A stretch of DNA of 64,000 nt from Gracilariopsis chorda (taxonomy: Eukaryota > Rhodophyta > Florideophyceae > Gracilariales > Gracilariaceae): positions 62,001-126,000 of the forward strand of contig NBIV01000125.1 of assembly GCA_003194525.1 (NCBI GenBank). The letters are read 5' to 3'. Position 1 is the first letter of the stretch; each line of letters opens with the position of its first letter. The notes beneath the pieces were generated by a model. It did no database searches and was not told the origin of the DNA. It saw only the letters and a list, made by a program, of their open reading frames with translations. The position numbers and the translations under genes are program-made. Below are positions 43,335-53,855 of this stretch, piece after piece.

Positions 43335-44231
43335 ATGTCCCCCACCCCTGTGATTGCTTTCGCTTCCCCAGTTCATCTCAGAACACAGCGAACACTACGC
43401 TGCACCTGCGGACGTGTATCTATGTCACCACAGTTTCGCTACAGCCTCTTTCCGCGCCATATCCCAACATGTAGCGCGGGCTTTTCGCCTGCTCCGATAC
43501 CACTTTCCGACGAGCCGAGCGCCGCTCGCGGTGTAAGGCGCCTCTCCTACGCAACGATCCTCTCTCAGTGCGTTTCCGCTCTCTCAGAAATTGCCGCAGC
43601 CTCCCCGCCGCCCAGCAACCAATCGCTCCGCTTAACAATAGACTTTCCGCCCGAGTCCTCCGAGACGAGCGCGGGCACCCTTGTATCGCGCTACGAAAAC
43701 AATCTTAACTTCTCCGAGAAGCTACTCGCAGGACTTGGCGTCCCCTGTGATACGTGCGAACCAGTCGGTGGCACGGTTGAAATCTGCGACAATATAAACC
43801 CGCAAGGTGGCGGTGAGTATCTTACCGACGATGAATGCATGGTTGGTTTTCGAGCCCAGTCAAGCCCGGCTCTTGATGGTCGCCCTCTCCTGATCATGAT
43901 TAATGCTGGTGTGGATGCCGGCACCCTGCGAGATGTATCCAAGTACGACACTGATCAGTCGGCCGTTGTTGTACTGGTCAACTGTGGGCTCGACCGTCTA
44001 TCCTGGTTTGCGAAGCGTTCTTTTGCCGGTTACATCGATAGCTATGCGTCGGCTTACTACTTGAAGAATGTGGCAGGAAACGGCTGGCTTTTCAAGTGTG
44101 GAAATGAACCCTGGAGCATATATGTGGAGGGTGCCGCAGGGCCGCGGCTTGTTTCACAGGTAGAGAAGAAGCCTAAGTTGTTTGATGTCGAACGCCAGAT
44201 CCGCGTAGCCATGATCCGGTCGGTGTCGTAA
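43335..44231 (+). CDS. DUF1995 plastid protein
   Basis: 298 residues. Residues 1-65 form a transit-like N-terminus rich in Ser, Pro, Arg and Thr. The rest matches the DUF1995 family of plastid proteins of plants, algae and cyanobacteria: YATILSQCVSALSEIA, LTIDFPPESSETSAGTLVSRYENNLNFSEKLL, LLIMINAGVDAGTLRDV, VVVLVNCGLDRLSWFAKRSF, then WLFKCGNEPWSIYVEG. Plant members include LPA3-type proteins linked to photosystem II assembly, but the biochemical role of the domain is unknown. No intron and a normal family length. Confidence 0.82.
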   Translation: MSPTPVIAFASPVHLRTQRTLRCTCGRVSMSPQFRYSLFPRHIPTCSAGFSPAPIPLSDEPSAARGVRRLSYATILSQCVSALSEIAAASPPPSNQSLRLTIDFPPESSETSAGTLVSRYENNLNFSEKLLAGLGVPCDTCEPVGGTVEICDNINPQGGGEYLTDDECMVGFRAQSSPALDGRPLLIMINAGVDAGTLRDVSKYDTDQSAVVVLVNCGLDRLSWFAKRSFAGYIDSYASAYYLKNVAGNGWLFKCGNEPWSIYVEGAAGPRLVSQVEKKPKLFDVERQIRVAMIRSVS

Positions 44232-45004
44232 TGACTACTTACCACCACCACCGCCTCGGTTCTTTTGCTCTGCGCAAGACCTCATGGTGTGCTTCCCTTA
44301 ACAAGAGTATGAGACACGCGCCTTAGCTGCACCGAGTCAACGTGTCTTGCAAACACATGGGCAGACATCCCCCACCCTCCAACAGATGCGGATTTGAAAT
44401 CCATACCTCATGCATCAGCCCACTGTGCGAGGCTGTACCAGTCCTTCTGCCGTGGTCGTCCATGTTCAGTACAAAGGTGCCACACCCTGAACCTGGAATG
44501 CGCCGCAAACTTGCTTGCCATTACCGCGCTATTCCGCCTTCTAAGTGGTTGCTATCATCTTGAATCAACTGCATGGTCAAGGGAGTCATTCTCGTTTGTC
44601 TTTTAGTTTTGCCGTTTTCATGGTCTAACAGAGGCAAAGAAGCGTGATTTCGATTTCAGGTTGTCTATTCTTTCCGCCAATGTACCATCTCTAAGACTTG
44701 TTTACAGAGCAGGCGCAAGATCTAAGTCAGCTCGCTTTCCTTCTATCCCCATCGATTGATATTGATGAGCATGAGGACGGGCTGCAATGCATTGTACTCT
44801 AAAAGAAACCACTGGAGATTCCTTGCGGACTGTACGACATGACGCTCTGATTCACAGGAGTAGAAGCATTGGTACAGTGCGATAGGCGAAGTGAACGAAG
44901 AACTGCGGTCACAGGTATTTCTTCATCACAAAACAGAACAAACTCAGAGCGACTCGAAAGCGGAGTTAGATAGGCGCTGCGACATCTCTGGGACGTGCAG
45001 AATG
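44232..45004. other. Convergent intergenic region, nothing recognised
   Basis: 773 bp between two 3' ends; no conserved coding sequence seen. Confidence 0.5.
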
Positions 45005-46102
45005 TCAGAAGACGTGTGAAGGAAGCGGCATCAAATGCTCTGGATCTTTCAGCAGTGTTCCATCGTCCAAGAGCTGCACTTCTTTACGACGTCCGATGAA
45101 GCCCTTTAATTGCATCTGACATGATGTATCGTAGTACGGGTAGCACGCTGCTATTGCCTTGAAAAAGTGTGGAAAGCCTTCTCCCTCGCATAAGGGTGGA
45201 CTTGGATACCATTCCATAAGATCGTTAATGAATCCAAACGCCCGAACTGCCTCGCCGTACTCAAAGTCAACGGGTTCGCCGGTGGAAGGGGAGAGCCTTA
45301 TAACCATTGCCGGACCAAAAATGTCATGTGGAGCCAAACCTGTGTCCGCGTTGCATGTAAAGTAGGTCGCGAGGACGTTGCTTTTCCCGGGGTGACTTGG
45401 ATTAGAGTAGCAGAGCAAAGGCAAGCCGAACTTGTCGCAAAGGCGAGAAGGATTTAGCTCAAAACGTTCCTTCTTGCATATCTCGTGCACCTGCTTTAAC
45501 GTCATTCTCTCTCTCTGTAGCGGGTTGCTCGCATTATTCTCTCTCATGCATGTCAATTTGCTACAGAGAGTCGCAAACAAATCACCTTCTCCTATGTTTC
45601 CGCCCTTATTCAACAACCACAGCACTGCAACGGGGGTATCCTGTTCATCAACTCCCGGCCCGTTGGTAATCGTTTCGATGATCTCATGTCGTCGCGTTGT
45701 CAGGGCGTTGTCAGCCTTGCAAGGTCGTAAGTTGGCTAGTCGCACACGCACCTCCTCGTATGCATCGTCTTTCATCTGCACACGAAGGGGGATACGCTCT
45801 CCATCAAAGACGCCGAGAACGGTGCCTTGCCGCTCGTTAAGGTGAGCGCAGCGCTGAAGACCGGTGATGCGGACAGTGGTTCCTTTTGGGAGCAGGCGCG
45901 CAAGCTGTGCCGTCTTCGTAGCAGCACATGCCTCCTTCATAGCGCGTTCTACTTCGTTAGCAAGCATTTTGCGCTCAGATGCGGTGATCTGCGTCAGAAA
46001 CTGTGTGTAGGCGTCCTCTTTCATTGCCGGTCGATGGGGTTGCTGCGCGCGGATTGCTTTTGCGGATGGAGAGTTGTGTGGATGGGGAGTTGCGCGGAAC
46101 AA
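45005..46102 (-). CDS. Unrecognised protein with small beta-barrel (KOW/SH3-like) segment
   Basis: 365 residues from the first ATG; MKEDAYTQFLTQ (ATG at 46024) is a possible shorter start. An N-terminal helix (ITASERKMLANEVERAMKEAC) is followed by TTVRITGLQRCAHLNERQGTVLGVFDGERIPLRVQ and RVRLANLRPCK. This is the small 'LN-x-R-x-G' barrel common in algal SET/MYND or ankyrin proteins. The rest (LLNKGGNIGEGDLFATLCSKL, LCDKFGLPLLCYSNPSHPGKSNVLATYF, NDLMEWYPSPPLCEGEGFPHFFKAIAACYPYYD) is well-formed globular sequence without a family I can name. Normal codon use and no break suggest a working gene of unknown function. Confidence 0.7.
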   Translation of the reverse strand: MFRATPHPHNSPSAKAIRAQQPHRPAMKEDAYTQFLTQITASERKMLANEVERAMKEACAATKTAQLARLLPKGTTVRITGLQRCAHLNERQGTVLGVFDGERIPLRVQMKDDAYEEVRVRLANLRPCKADNALTTRRHEIIETITNGPGVDEQDTPVAVLWLLNKGGNIGEGDLFATLCSKLTCMRENNASNPLQRERMTLKQVHEICKKERFELNPSRLCDKFGLPLLCYSNPSHPGKSNVLATYFTCNADTGLAPHDIFGPAMVIRLSPSTGEPVDFEYGEAVRAFGFINDLMEWYPSPPLCEGEGFPHFFKAIAACYPYYDTSCQMQLKGFIGRRKEVQLLDDGTLLKDPEHLMPLPSHVF

Positions 46103-46680
46103 CTACGACTCTGGGCGCCTTTTAGGAGGTTACGCTTCGCTGCGGGGACCGCCAACTTGGCTCATGAATCATCATCATGATTGGATGATCTAAGACAAAC
46201 GGTTCCGTTGTCGCCAGATTTTTTGGGATCAAGATGCGCTGGAACGAAGGATGCGGTGTGTCCCAATCGAATGTTTGGAAATCAGTTGAATGAGCGTAGA
46301 TACTGTAGCGCACGCATCGCAGCAGCGGCGCGGAAGATAGCCATCGCCAGCCCTTCGAAACAATCACTTCCGTGCCGACACCGAAATTAGGTAACTGGGC
46401 CCAAACTGAAAACACAAATGGTGCTGTGCGCAAACGTGAAGGCACCATCACAATTCGACAGGTGTTTTCGCACTGACCGTCGAACTCACACAAGAAGGCT
46501 GCCATTTTCGTGTACGAAGGAAAAGCTCGCACATCGGGCGTCTCCCAAGATGCATGTCATCGACAATCACATCTCGCTGAAAGCGCAACGACCGAACTAA
46601 AAACGGCAAGTCAAGACGTCTGTTCTTGGAAATGTTCTTAAGAACAGAACCACCTGTGACCAAGCTTGTTATCCCTGGAG
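46103..46680 (-). CDS. Possible unknown minus-strand gene (two open blocks)
   Basis: Two adjacent minus-strand blocks look protein-like. One lies at 46448-46663 (RRLDLPFLVRSLRFQRDVIVDDMHLG). The other lies at 46122-46532 (AAFLCEFDGQCENTCRIVM, APFVFSVWAQLPNFGVGTEV, TDFQTFDWDTPHPSF). They overlap in different frames, so an intron or frameshift near 46.45-46.53 kb would be needed. No family is recognised. It may be a small gene, or the upstream part of the gene to its left. Confidence 0.25.
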
Positions 46681-48366
46681 CTCTTGTTCCAACAGGGAAT
46701 GATGAGGGTTGAAGACTGGGTTGATACGCCGTTTACCGAGTGTGTTCTGCCCGAACGCGGGCGAATAAATACGGCGCTTGTTCTTGCCTTCTTTGGCTGT
46801 TCGGCCGCTAGTAGGGGGCCCCCTACGCAACGCAAACCGGATCACACACTTGATCCTACAGTCGTGCGCCGAACGATTTTCGATATGGGCCCGTTGCGCT
46901 CTTTTCGATACGTTTCGATGCTTCTCTTGAGCTTTCGCTTGCCGGCACAATGCTGCGACACCGCAAGTGCTTCAAGCAGCTCACCTCACGTTCTGCCACC
47001 CTAATCGATTACTAACTATCGAACGCTCTAGCTAGAGTCAAAGTGTGCTGTTGCACTTGTGACATCATTTGCGCGCACAAAGTTGGTGCACGCAGGCGGC
47101 ACACGTTTCAACAACGTTCAAAACGAGTGTCTAATGCCCCCACAGAACTTTACATGGCAAACGGTAGCGCTCGCTATAACCCCTTGCCCCATGCAGTTTG
47201 CTGCCAAGAATGGAACTTTTGCACCTCGCGCGCCTTTTCATACGGCGCCTGTTCGAGAAAAACCGTTCGAGAGCTTTTCATATACCAAACGTCGGCACCA
47301 CAAACCATCAAATCTCACCTCTACCTGCTTTACAACTTACACATATCATTTTACTCCATGGCAAAATGGGTAAAGAGTTGCACTGCTACCCGATAGCTGT
47401 ATATGGAACACCCAGAAGGGTCCCAATTATGTGTAGTAATTTGGGTAAGCTCCCGGACAAGTCCCCACTCCGAGTATGCTATTTTAACAAGCGGTAATTT
47501 CGAAAGCAAGCTTTCTCTTCACCATCTAGACTATATAGTGTACGCACCGGGCACATGGTTTTGTAATTGTAATAGGCGAGTATGATGAGTTTGCTGGCGC
47601 CGCTGTCTTCAAAACGCTAGCCGAATTGGAAGCGAGTATTCTGCTCCGAGCACTGAAAAGCGCCTCCTTTCCGAATCGAGGATGGCAACTTTTCCCTCGT
47701 CCTTACGCTGCCCTGTTCCAAGTGTACGACTTGTCTCAGATGGCCGCTGTCACAGCACGGCTGCAACCTACATGTAGTTTGGTGCTCAGAATGGGGCTCT
47801 CGCATTTATTGCTCTACACCGCCTTGGCATTACGTAAAGAAGGAAAATGGGCAGTTTATGTGCCGAACGTCGCAGGGCGGTGATTCTTTTTTTGGAACTT
47901 GTTGCAGTGTTGACAAGTGAGAATGCGCATAAAAAGGGGGCGAATTGCAAGTTGCGATTCGAAACTCATCGACTCCAGGGATGAGTTTGGCCAAAAGGGC
48001 TAGTGGTCTGGAAGCGGAAAGCCATCGAAGGCGCGAGGCGACGTAATGTTGTTGTCCAGTGGGAGCGATTGGTATATACATGCACGATACATGAAGCGAT
48101 TGTGATTCGAAGATACTATAATAAGCCGCAGTTTGTAATTTGTATCTTTTGCAGAGGCTGCTCGAGAAGGCAAGAGAGATAGCAAGGGTATCGGCAACGG
48201 TAGCCGTAGTCAGTATACGTGGTGGAGACTAGAGTGACGGTGATAAGCGGCTGTTATGGTTACGAAGGCGCCAGCAACACGCTTATAAATAACTTACCTT
48301 ATCTTCCAACTGTGAAACATGAACAAAGAGAGAGGTGTTTGAATAAGGGCGGTCAGTAAGTGAACA
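46681..48366. other. Intergenic, no gene supported
   Basis: 1.7 kb with scattered short open frames, none with family features; presumed decayed repeats plus the 3' flank of the cyclophilin gene. Confidence 0.4.
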
Positions 48367-49359
48367 TTACACAGCAATGACGTGGAGTATGGTTTTGCTC
48401 AAAAGGATGGAACGCGTAATGATGAATGGACAACTGACATCTACGTTGGCGCGAGCGTCTCCAATGGCTTTGCCGATGTTTCTGTAGCCGTCGCGAATGG
48501 TCCTGCGATTAGTGGGCACGTTTGCCAATACATCAACGACATCGAATCCGTCGACAACTGTTCCAATGACGATGCTGGTGTGGTCGAGCGAGGGGTCCGG
48601 CGCCAGAAGCACGGAGAACTCGAAGGCACCGCCACGCCTGACAGAAACGAGCCCCCTGTTCTGATGGGACAAGTTGTTGGAGTCGCGATTTTCGGGCGGC
48701 TGCACGGTGACGATCTGTCGCTGCGGCACGCCGGGTTGCTGGTTGAGGGCGTCGATCTGCTTGACTCGCCCCAAGTCGACGCGCTTTCCGGCGACGACGC
48801 GGGCGGCCTGCGCGTACTTGTAGCCCACGGTGCGGCCGGCGCGATTGCGCAGGGTGCCCTGCGCGAGCTGTTTGAAGGTGTGGACGCTGACGGGCGCTTC
48901 GTCGGCGAAGAGGGCGATGGTGACACGGCCTACCGGGCGGCCGGCTACGGCGAGGTCGAAGAAGACGCGGTCTGTGACGCGGGGAATGGGGTGGGGCTGG
49001 GGCTGGGGCTGGGGCTGGGGCTGGGGCTGGGTGTGGTCCGCGAGAGCGGGGCTTGCCAGCGGGAGGGAGAGGAAGAGTTGGAGGGCATGGCGACGGGGGA
49101 GGTTGAGGGCGATAGGGAGGGGGGGGGGGGAGGAGGCGGCGCAGCAGGGGGTGGTTGGGGAGGGGGAACAATAAGGACGTGGGGGAGGGGGGGAAGGGCG
49201 GGGTACGAAGGAGGTGCAGAAGGCGAAGGGCGACATATCTTTTCGGGGGGGAGGGCACGGTGGCGGGTGGGGAAGGGGGTGGTGGGGCACTGCGGGTGGA
49301 GATACGCGCCACTGCGCGCGAGCGAAGCGAAGCGTGTCAAACAGCATTACAGTAGACAA
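48367..49359 (-). CDS. Thylakoid-lumen cyclophilin-type PPIase, degenerate active site
   Basis: 330 residues from the first ATG; MSPFAFCTSF (ATG at 49236) may be the real start. The N-terminus is Pro/Ser-rich, transit-like, then PRRHALQLFLSLPLASPALA, a lumenal signal with twin Arg and an A-x-A cleavage site. A Pro-Gln repeat follows, encoded by about six GGGGCT hexamers at 48992-49031. The cyclophilin domain starts VTDRVFFDLAVAGRPVGRVTIALFADEAPVSVHTFKQLA and ends with SIVIGTVVDGFDVVDVLANVPT. The usual catalytic FHRVI and QGGD segments are replaced (YKYAQAARVVAGKRVDLGRVK), so isomerase activity is doubtful. It resembles plant CYP26-2-like lumenal proteins. It is divergent from the unknown gene to the right. 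Confidence 0.82.
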   Translation of the reverse strand: MSTVMLFDTLRFARAQWRVSPPAVPHHPLPHPPPCPPPRKDMSPFAFCTSFVPRPSPPPPRPYCSPSPTTPCCAASSPPPLPIALNLPRRHALQLFLSLPLASPALADHTQPQPQPQPQPQPHPIPRVTDRVFFDLAVAGRPVGRVTIALFADEAPVSVHTFKQLAQGTLRNRAGRTVGYKYAQAARVVAGKRVDLGRVKQIDALNQQPGVPQRQIVTVQPPENRDSNNLSHQNRGLVSVRRGGAFEFSVLLAPDPSLDHTSIVIGTVVDGFDVVDVLANVPTNRRTIRDGYRNIGKAIGDARANVDVSCPFIITRSILLSKTILHVIAV

Positions 49360-49965
49360 TTACAGAACCATAGATAAGCTTGACGACGACGGACGACGGA
49401 CGACGAAGTAAAGAAATAGTCAGTGCGTGTCACTCACAAACACAAAGCGCAGAGGCGCAAGCGCCACAGGCGGCGTCATGCACCGGTGGGGGAGGCGGGC
49501 GAGCGGCAGCACGTGTACAACGGGCGCGCGCTAAAAATACGTTGCGCGCCGCGCCACGTTGCACGTGCCGGCGCGCCCCTCCGCGTTCACCTTCGGCGCC
49601 GCCAGTTACAGTTCGCGCGCGGCACCAGTGGCGCGCCAGCGCAGCCGGCACCAATCGGCGCCGCCCGTGTGCGCTGTGCGCTGTGCACGACCCAACGACG
49701 TGCTTGCATCACCCCCCCCGAACCGAAAATCAAAAACAAGACCACCCCCCCCGAACCGAAAATCAAAAACAAGACCACCCCCCCCTGTCCCACCCCACTC
49801 CCCCCCCCCCCCCCCGCCTCACCTCCTCCCACGCCCCCGCACCCGCACCCCCTCCCCCCCCCCCCTCCCTCAAATTCCATTCATTACCACCACCCCCCTC
49901 AAATCCAAATCTCCCCTTCTTCAACTATCCCTTCCCCCACCCCCCATCACCACACCACACTCCCC
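49360..49965. promoter_or_regulatory. GC-rich divergent promoter with tandem repeat and homopolymer tracts
   Basis: It holds CACGTG at 49510-49515 and 49562-49567, GCGC clusters, a two-copy 33-bp direct repeat at 49711-49776, and long C tracts up to the start of the right gene. Pyrimidine-rich sequence directly before the ATG may be a core promoter or 5' UTR. Confidence 0.5.
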
Positions 49966-51056
49966 ATGGTTTCCGCGTCCCCCCGTCTCCTTCGCCGCTT
50001 CTCCCCCGCCCGCGAGGACTCCTGCATTGAGCCTCGCGCCTATCCCGCCGCGCGCTGGCCCTTCCGCGGCCCCACCTCCATCGCCTCCTCCCTCTCCCCC
50101 TCCAGTTCCTCCCGCCGCCTTCCCCGCACCCTCACCACCCAACTCGCAAACCTCCGATCCTCCGCCATCTTCGCCCTTGAGCACTCCTTCGAGTTCTCCG
50201 ACCTCAACGACCCCACCCACCCCCTGCCCATCTCCTCCGGCCTCAGCCCCTCCCTCCGCGAGGCTCTTCCCCATCCAACCCCCCTCCGCGCCCCTCTCCC
50301 CCCGTTCCCTCCGACCTTTCCGCCGCCTCCACCCGCGCAGTCACAGAGCCCCACACCCTCCGTGATCTTCGTCGTGTCACGGCCCCGCTTTCCATGATGG
50401 ACCCGTGGCAGTACGACGCCGATTTCCTAGCCGCTGCCGATTGTCATCGCCCCCGTTCGCACCGTAAATCCGCTTCCTCTCACCCTTCGCAACGCTTTTC
50501 CGAGCGCCATCCACGCCCGTCACGTCTGTCTGACTCACGTCGCTGGAAGTTGTACCCCAAGTTTTTGGACCGCAAGTTGTCGCGAAGGAGGCAACAACGT
50601 CACGATTTCTTCCCACGCACCGTCATTCCGGATCGTTTGCAGGATGCCTTTGTCGCTTCCGATCCCCACAATCAGCCCCACGCTCAGCCTGAACACTTGC
50701 ATCCCAATGCCCCGCAACACCCCCAAACCGCTCACCTCCTGCTTCCGTACACCCCCATTCGCGACAACTCGGTGCTCACCGCTGTAACGGCTGAGTCCGC
50801 TACCGACCTGCACCACGACCTTTCAAGGCGTCGCGCCGATTCGGAGCCTGCTCGTCGTCGTAGTCTCTCCTTCCTGTCCAGAAGGGATAGTGTGTTCTCG
50901 TTGTGGGACCGCTTTTGGAAGCGCCGACGCACTACCCAAGCCGCACGTGCACCGCCTGCAACAACCGAATCTCACTCCTCTGCATCTAGAACAAGTGGAA
51001 AGCTCTCTCGTCTTCGCAAGCTTGATTTTCGTCTTACCTCAAGATCTGCTGTATAA
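49966..51056 (+). CDS. Unknown Ser/Arg/Pro-rich protein, frame change near 50.28-50.34 kb
   Basis: The start MVSASPRLLRRFSPAREDSC opens a coding-like frame (strong C/G third positions) to about 50280. From about 50310 coding character continues in another frame (STRAVTEPHTLRDLRRVTAPLSMMDPWQYDADFLAAADC) to the stop at 51056. A very short intron, or a length error in one of the C-runs between 50275 and 50303, would join them. The protein is basic and disordered, with RRSLSFLSRRDSVFSLWDRFW near the C-terminus (possible phosphosites and an amphipathic helix). No known domain, so function is unknown. Confidence 0.5.
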
Positions 51057-51915
51057 CCATAACCATGCCGTGCTTTCTTTTTTTTTTTCTTTTTCGTTTA
51101 CCTGCTTAGCATTACGCTCATCTTGTGTTTGTTTTTGCAAACTCTCCGCACTTTTGCTTTTGCTCCCACTCTTCGTTTCTCACATTGCAACCCAACACCT
51201 TTCTCGTGTTGTACACTTGGTTTCCATTTCCATTCCCAATCAGCGCATCCACCACACGCGAGTCGTTCATAGTGTGCACTTTGTCTCATATATACTTCAT
51301 TCTCTGCTGAGAATAACTCAAATCGATAACTCTTTTTTTTTTCCCCCCTCCCCCCCTTTCTTTCTTTCCTCTCTTCCTGTGTACCAAAGCGCCTGTTGCC
51401 AAACCCATTTAGATACACCCTGTGTGTTTCTACACTGTCTGCTCTTGTCTCTGTCTCTTATCGTTTCCTTGTGCTCTATATCTACCTTTAACAACAGCAT
51501 CAACTCCTGGTATTCTTAGACGCCGACCTTGGCATCAGCCTCTCAACCTTCTTATTTGGCGAACGCCACCGTGTCCTCACCCAAGCAAATCGCTGCATTC
51601 ACGCTGTAAACATATGGCTGCCCGTCCTTGCTGTTCTGTTTCAAGTACACCTCGCAACCGCCGCCAGTGTAATCGAAGCTTGCTCCGTCGATCACTTGTC
51701 ATATGCATATCTCGTTTTGCATGCGCGCTCTCATCATATCGAGCGCAGAAAGGAGCATAGCATTCACTTTTCAGTTCAGAACAGTTACTTTCCTATTGAG
51801 CTGATCCGCGCAACGGGTCATGCAGCGCTTGCGCAACTGTGTTTTCAGTCCCGCTGCGAACTGCAAACTATTCTCCTATGTTGTCGTTTTCTTTTTTCTT
51901 TTACCGATGGTCCAT
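51057..51915. other. Convergent intergenic region, pyrimidine-rich
   Basis: 859 bp between the unknown gene and the bestrophin 3' end. It has T-rich and CT-rich stretches (51075-51095, 51330-51375). Nothing coding is seen. Confidence 0.5.
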
Positions 51916-53855
51916 TCAGTAGTCGCGGTTTGCATTTAACCAGTAATCGCTTTGGCCACGCAATTCGGTGTCATTCACCTCATGCACGATGTTTGTTCTC
52001 ACGGTCTGCTGTGAGCGAAGATATATCTCTGACACGTCGTCTTGAATCGATTGTGACAATCTCCCTAACGGAAGATCGTTGTAATCTAACAACCACGAGG
52101 AAGAGGGGGAATCGTCATCATCGTTAGCTCATCTTGTCACGTCTTGTTCCATAGGCCGTACCGATTTTGCATCAGTGTCAAGTTCGCATTGCACAACTTA
52201 CCGCCTCCGAATGGATCCTCCAATTCGGCAGCGTTCGCGACTACCCCCAGAATTCCGTACGAGATGAACGCCACGATAGATATTGTCAGCCAGCCAGTGG
52301 TTTCAACTAGCGCAAACGGTAAGCTGGACGCATGGAAATAATTGGTTAGGAGAACTGCACGGTCCGCTTTGGTGAACATGGCCAAACCGTTTCGCTTAGG
52401 TACGCATGCGATTAAGGGAGCCATGCCCAAACTTACAAGAACAGCCACAGGCCCAGGAACACATTCAGATGACTTCGCATCGCGCGAAAGGGAAGAGAAA
52501 ACGTTAGGAATTGATTGATACATAAAAAGTGGAGCGCAACATGCTCGTCTGAGCACATTGTCGCCATGTACCTTTGTGAGTTCCGAATAGGAAAAACATT
52601 CAGTTTGAATCGACCTCCTTAAACATACCTGATGTACGAATATGGCGCAGGCATAGTCTTGATCTGCATGCATGTATCTGCTGCGCCGGCGAGATCTGCT
52701 ACCCAGCGAATTAAGTGCTGCATTTGAAATCCGTTGAAGTGTTAGTCACCGAAAAGCATATCAAGTTCCTTACCAAGGTCCTACTGCCATTCGTAGGTCA
52801 AGTTCGTGAACTTTATGGGTCGCTTAAGTGTGTTGACACTGCTGCAACTTACAACAAGGAAGGTCTGGGGCAGCTCCCTCTCCCGGAGTTTTGCAGAGAG
52901 GAGATAAGCGGATAATACATATAGACAGTGGGAAGGCATGTTGGGCGAGTTTTGGAGCTCGGCCAGATCCTCAGGTGTCAAAACTCCTTTCAACTCGCGC
53001 AAATCTCGTTCTCCTCGAAGCTGTCTTTTCAACGCAACTGGGAACGCTACCAAGAAGCCCAGGATGCGTTCACTGTCGCCGCGGTGAAACACACCCGGAG
53101 GAAATGCTTGCACTACGTATTTCGCGAAACTTGTGATGGTCCCTCCGATTCCAGTCCAAACACGAATAGCCTCCATGTACCGGTTGTAAGCCCTAACAAC
53201 AGCTCATCCAGTTCTTCAAGTTAGAGCCGCGTCTTACATAAGAATCTTGGAACAGAAATATCACGTTGTCTAAAACTTACTCTGATACTCGAAAACTGGT
53301 CAACAGAAAGAGTGCAAAACCAACGTATGATAGAGCATTTCCATCAACGGCAAGTGGCGTGCACCACCACCGACATTCCCCGTCCTTGTGCGGCTGATAG
53401 CTTTTGGACGTTGCATATGTGATTCCCACAGCTATAGCGCACCATACTGTCGAGATAAGAAGAGGGGTAAGAGGCATTGCGCGACCCCGCACAGCGGTCA
53501 TGAAACAGCGACGTATAAACGACTCGCCATCCCTCTTTTCGTCATTCTTTCTAAACGCACTTTGTTCATCATGGTCATTATACTCTAGACCTTCTCCGTT
53601 CACGGAAAGAATGTTCAGGAACGCGGTTTCATCAGCGGTGTTAGTTGGTGACGGACTCCCATTCTTCGTGATTTTGCTTTGGTCCAGATGAAAGTCAAGG
53701 GCATGTATTGAGACCGAAGACCTGGCCGAGTGTATCACTGCCGAAGCAGCAGATGATTCGTCGGAAAGGCGGGGGTCATTTATGCGAACATGGTGTTCTC
53801 CATGGGGCTGCGAATCTCTGTTATGATCCATTACGAACGTTCGAACCGGATGCAA
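51916..53855 (-). CDS. Bestrophin-like anion channel (6 exons)
   Basis: Exons (minus): 53855-53281, 53192-52853, 52717-52629, 52472-52437, 52323-52202, 52085-51916. They join in frame to 443 residues; introns are GT-AG. One exon is only 36 nt. Matches to bestrophin/UPF0187: FALFLLTSFRVSEAYNRYMEAIRVW (pore-side helix), LNVFLGLWLF + FLPFALVETTGWLTISIVAFISYGILGVVANAAELEDPFG, and DYNDLPLGRL, the classical C-terminal 'DxNDLPLD' block. At least four membrane helices are visible. In algae and plants the family includes thylakoid chloride channels and bicarbonate carriers for carbon concentration; the first ~100 residues are hydrophilic without a clear transit peptide, so location is open. A broken copy lies at 39-40.8 kb in the opposite orientation. 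Confidence 0.9.

Noticed and set aside
48382-49377. Long plus-strand open frame opposite the cyclophilin gene
   Set aside because: Shadow of the GC-rich coding strand; Gly/Glu low-complexity content and no domain.
49559-50365. Pro/Ser-only long open frame
   Set aside because: Produced by C-rich sequence; codon structure favours the MVSASPRLL frame instead.
51696-52127. Plus-strand open frame at the bestrophin 3' end
   Set aside because: It overlaps the last bestrophin exon on the other strand, which has a clear family match (DYNDLPL).
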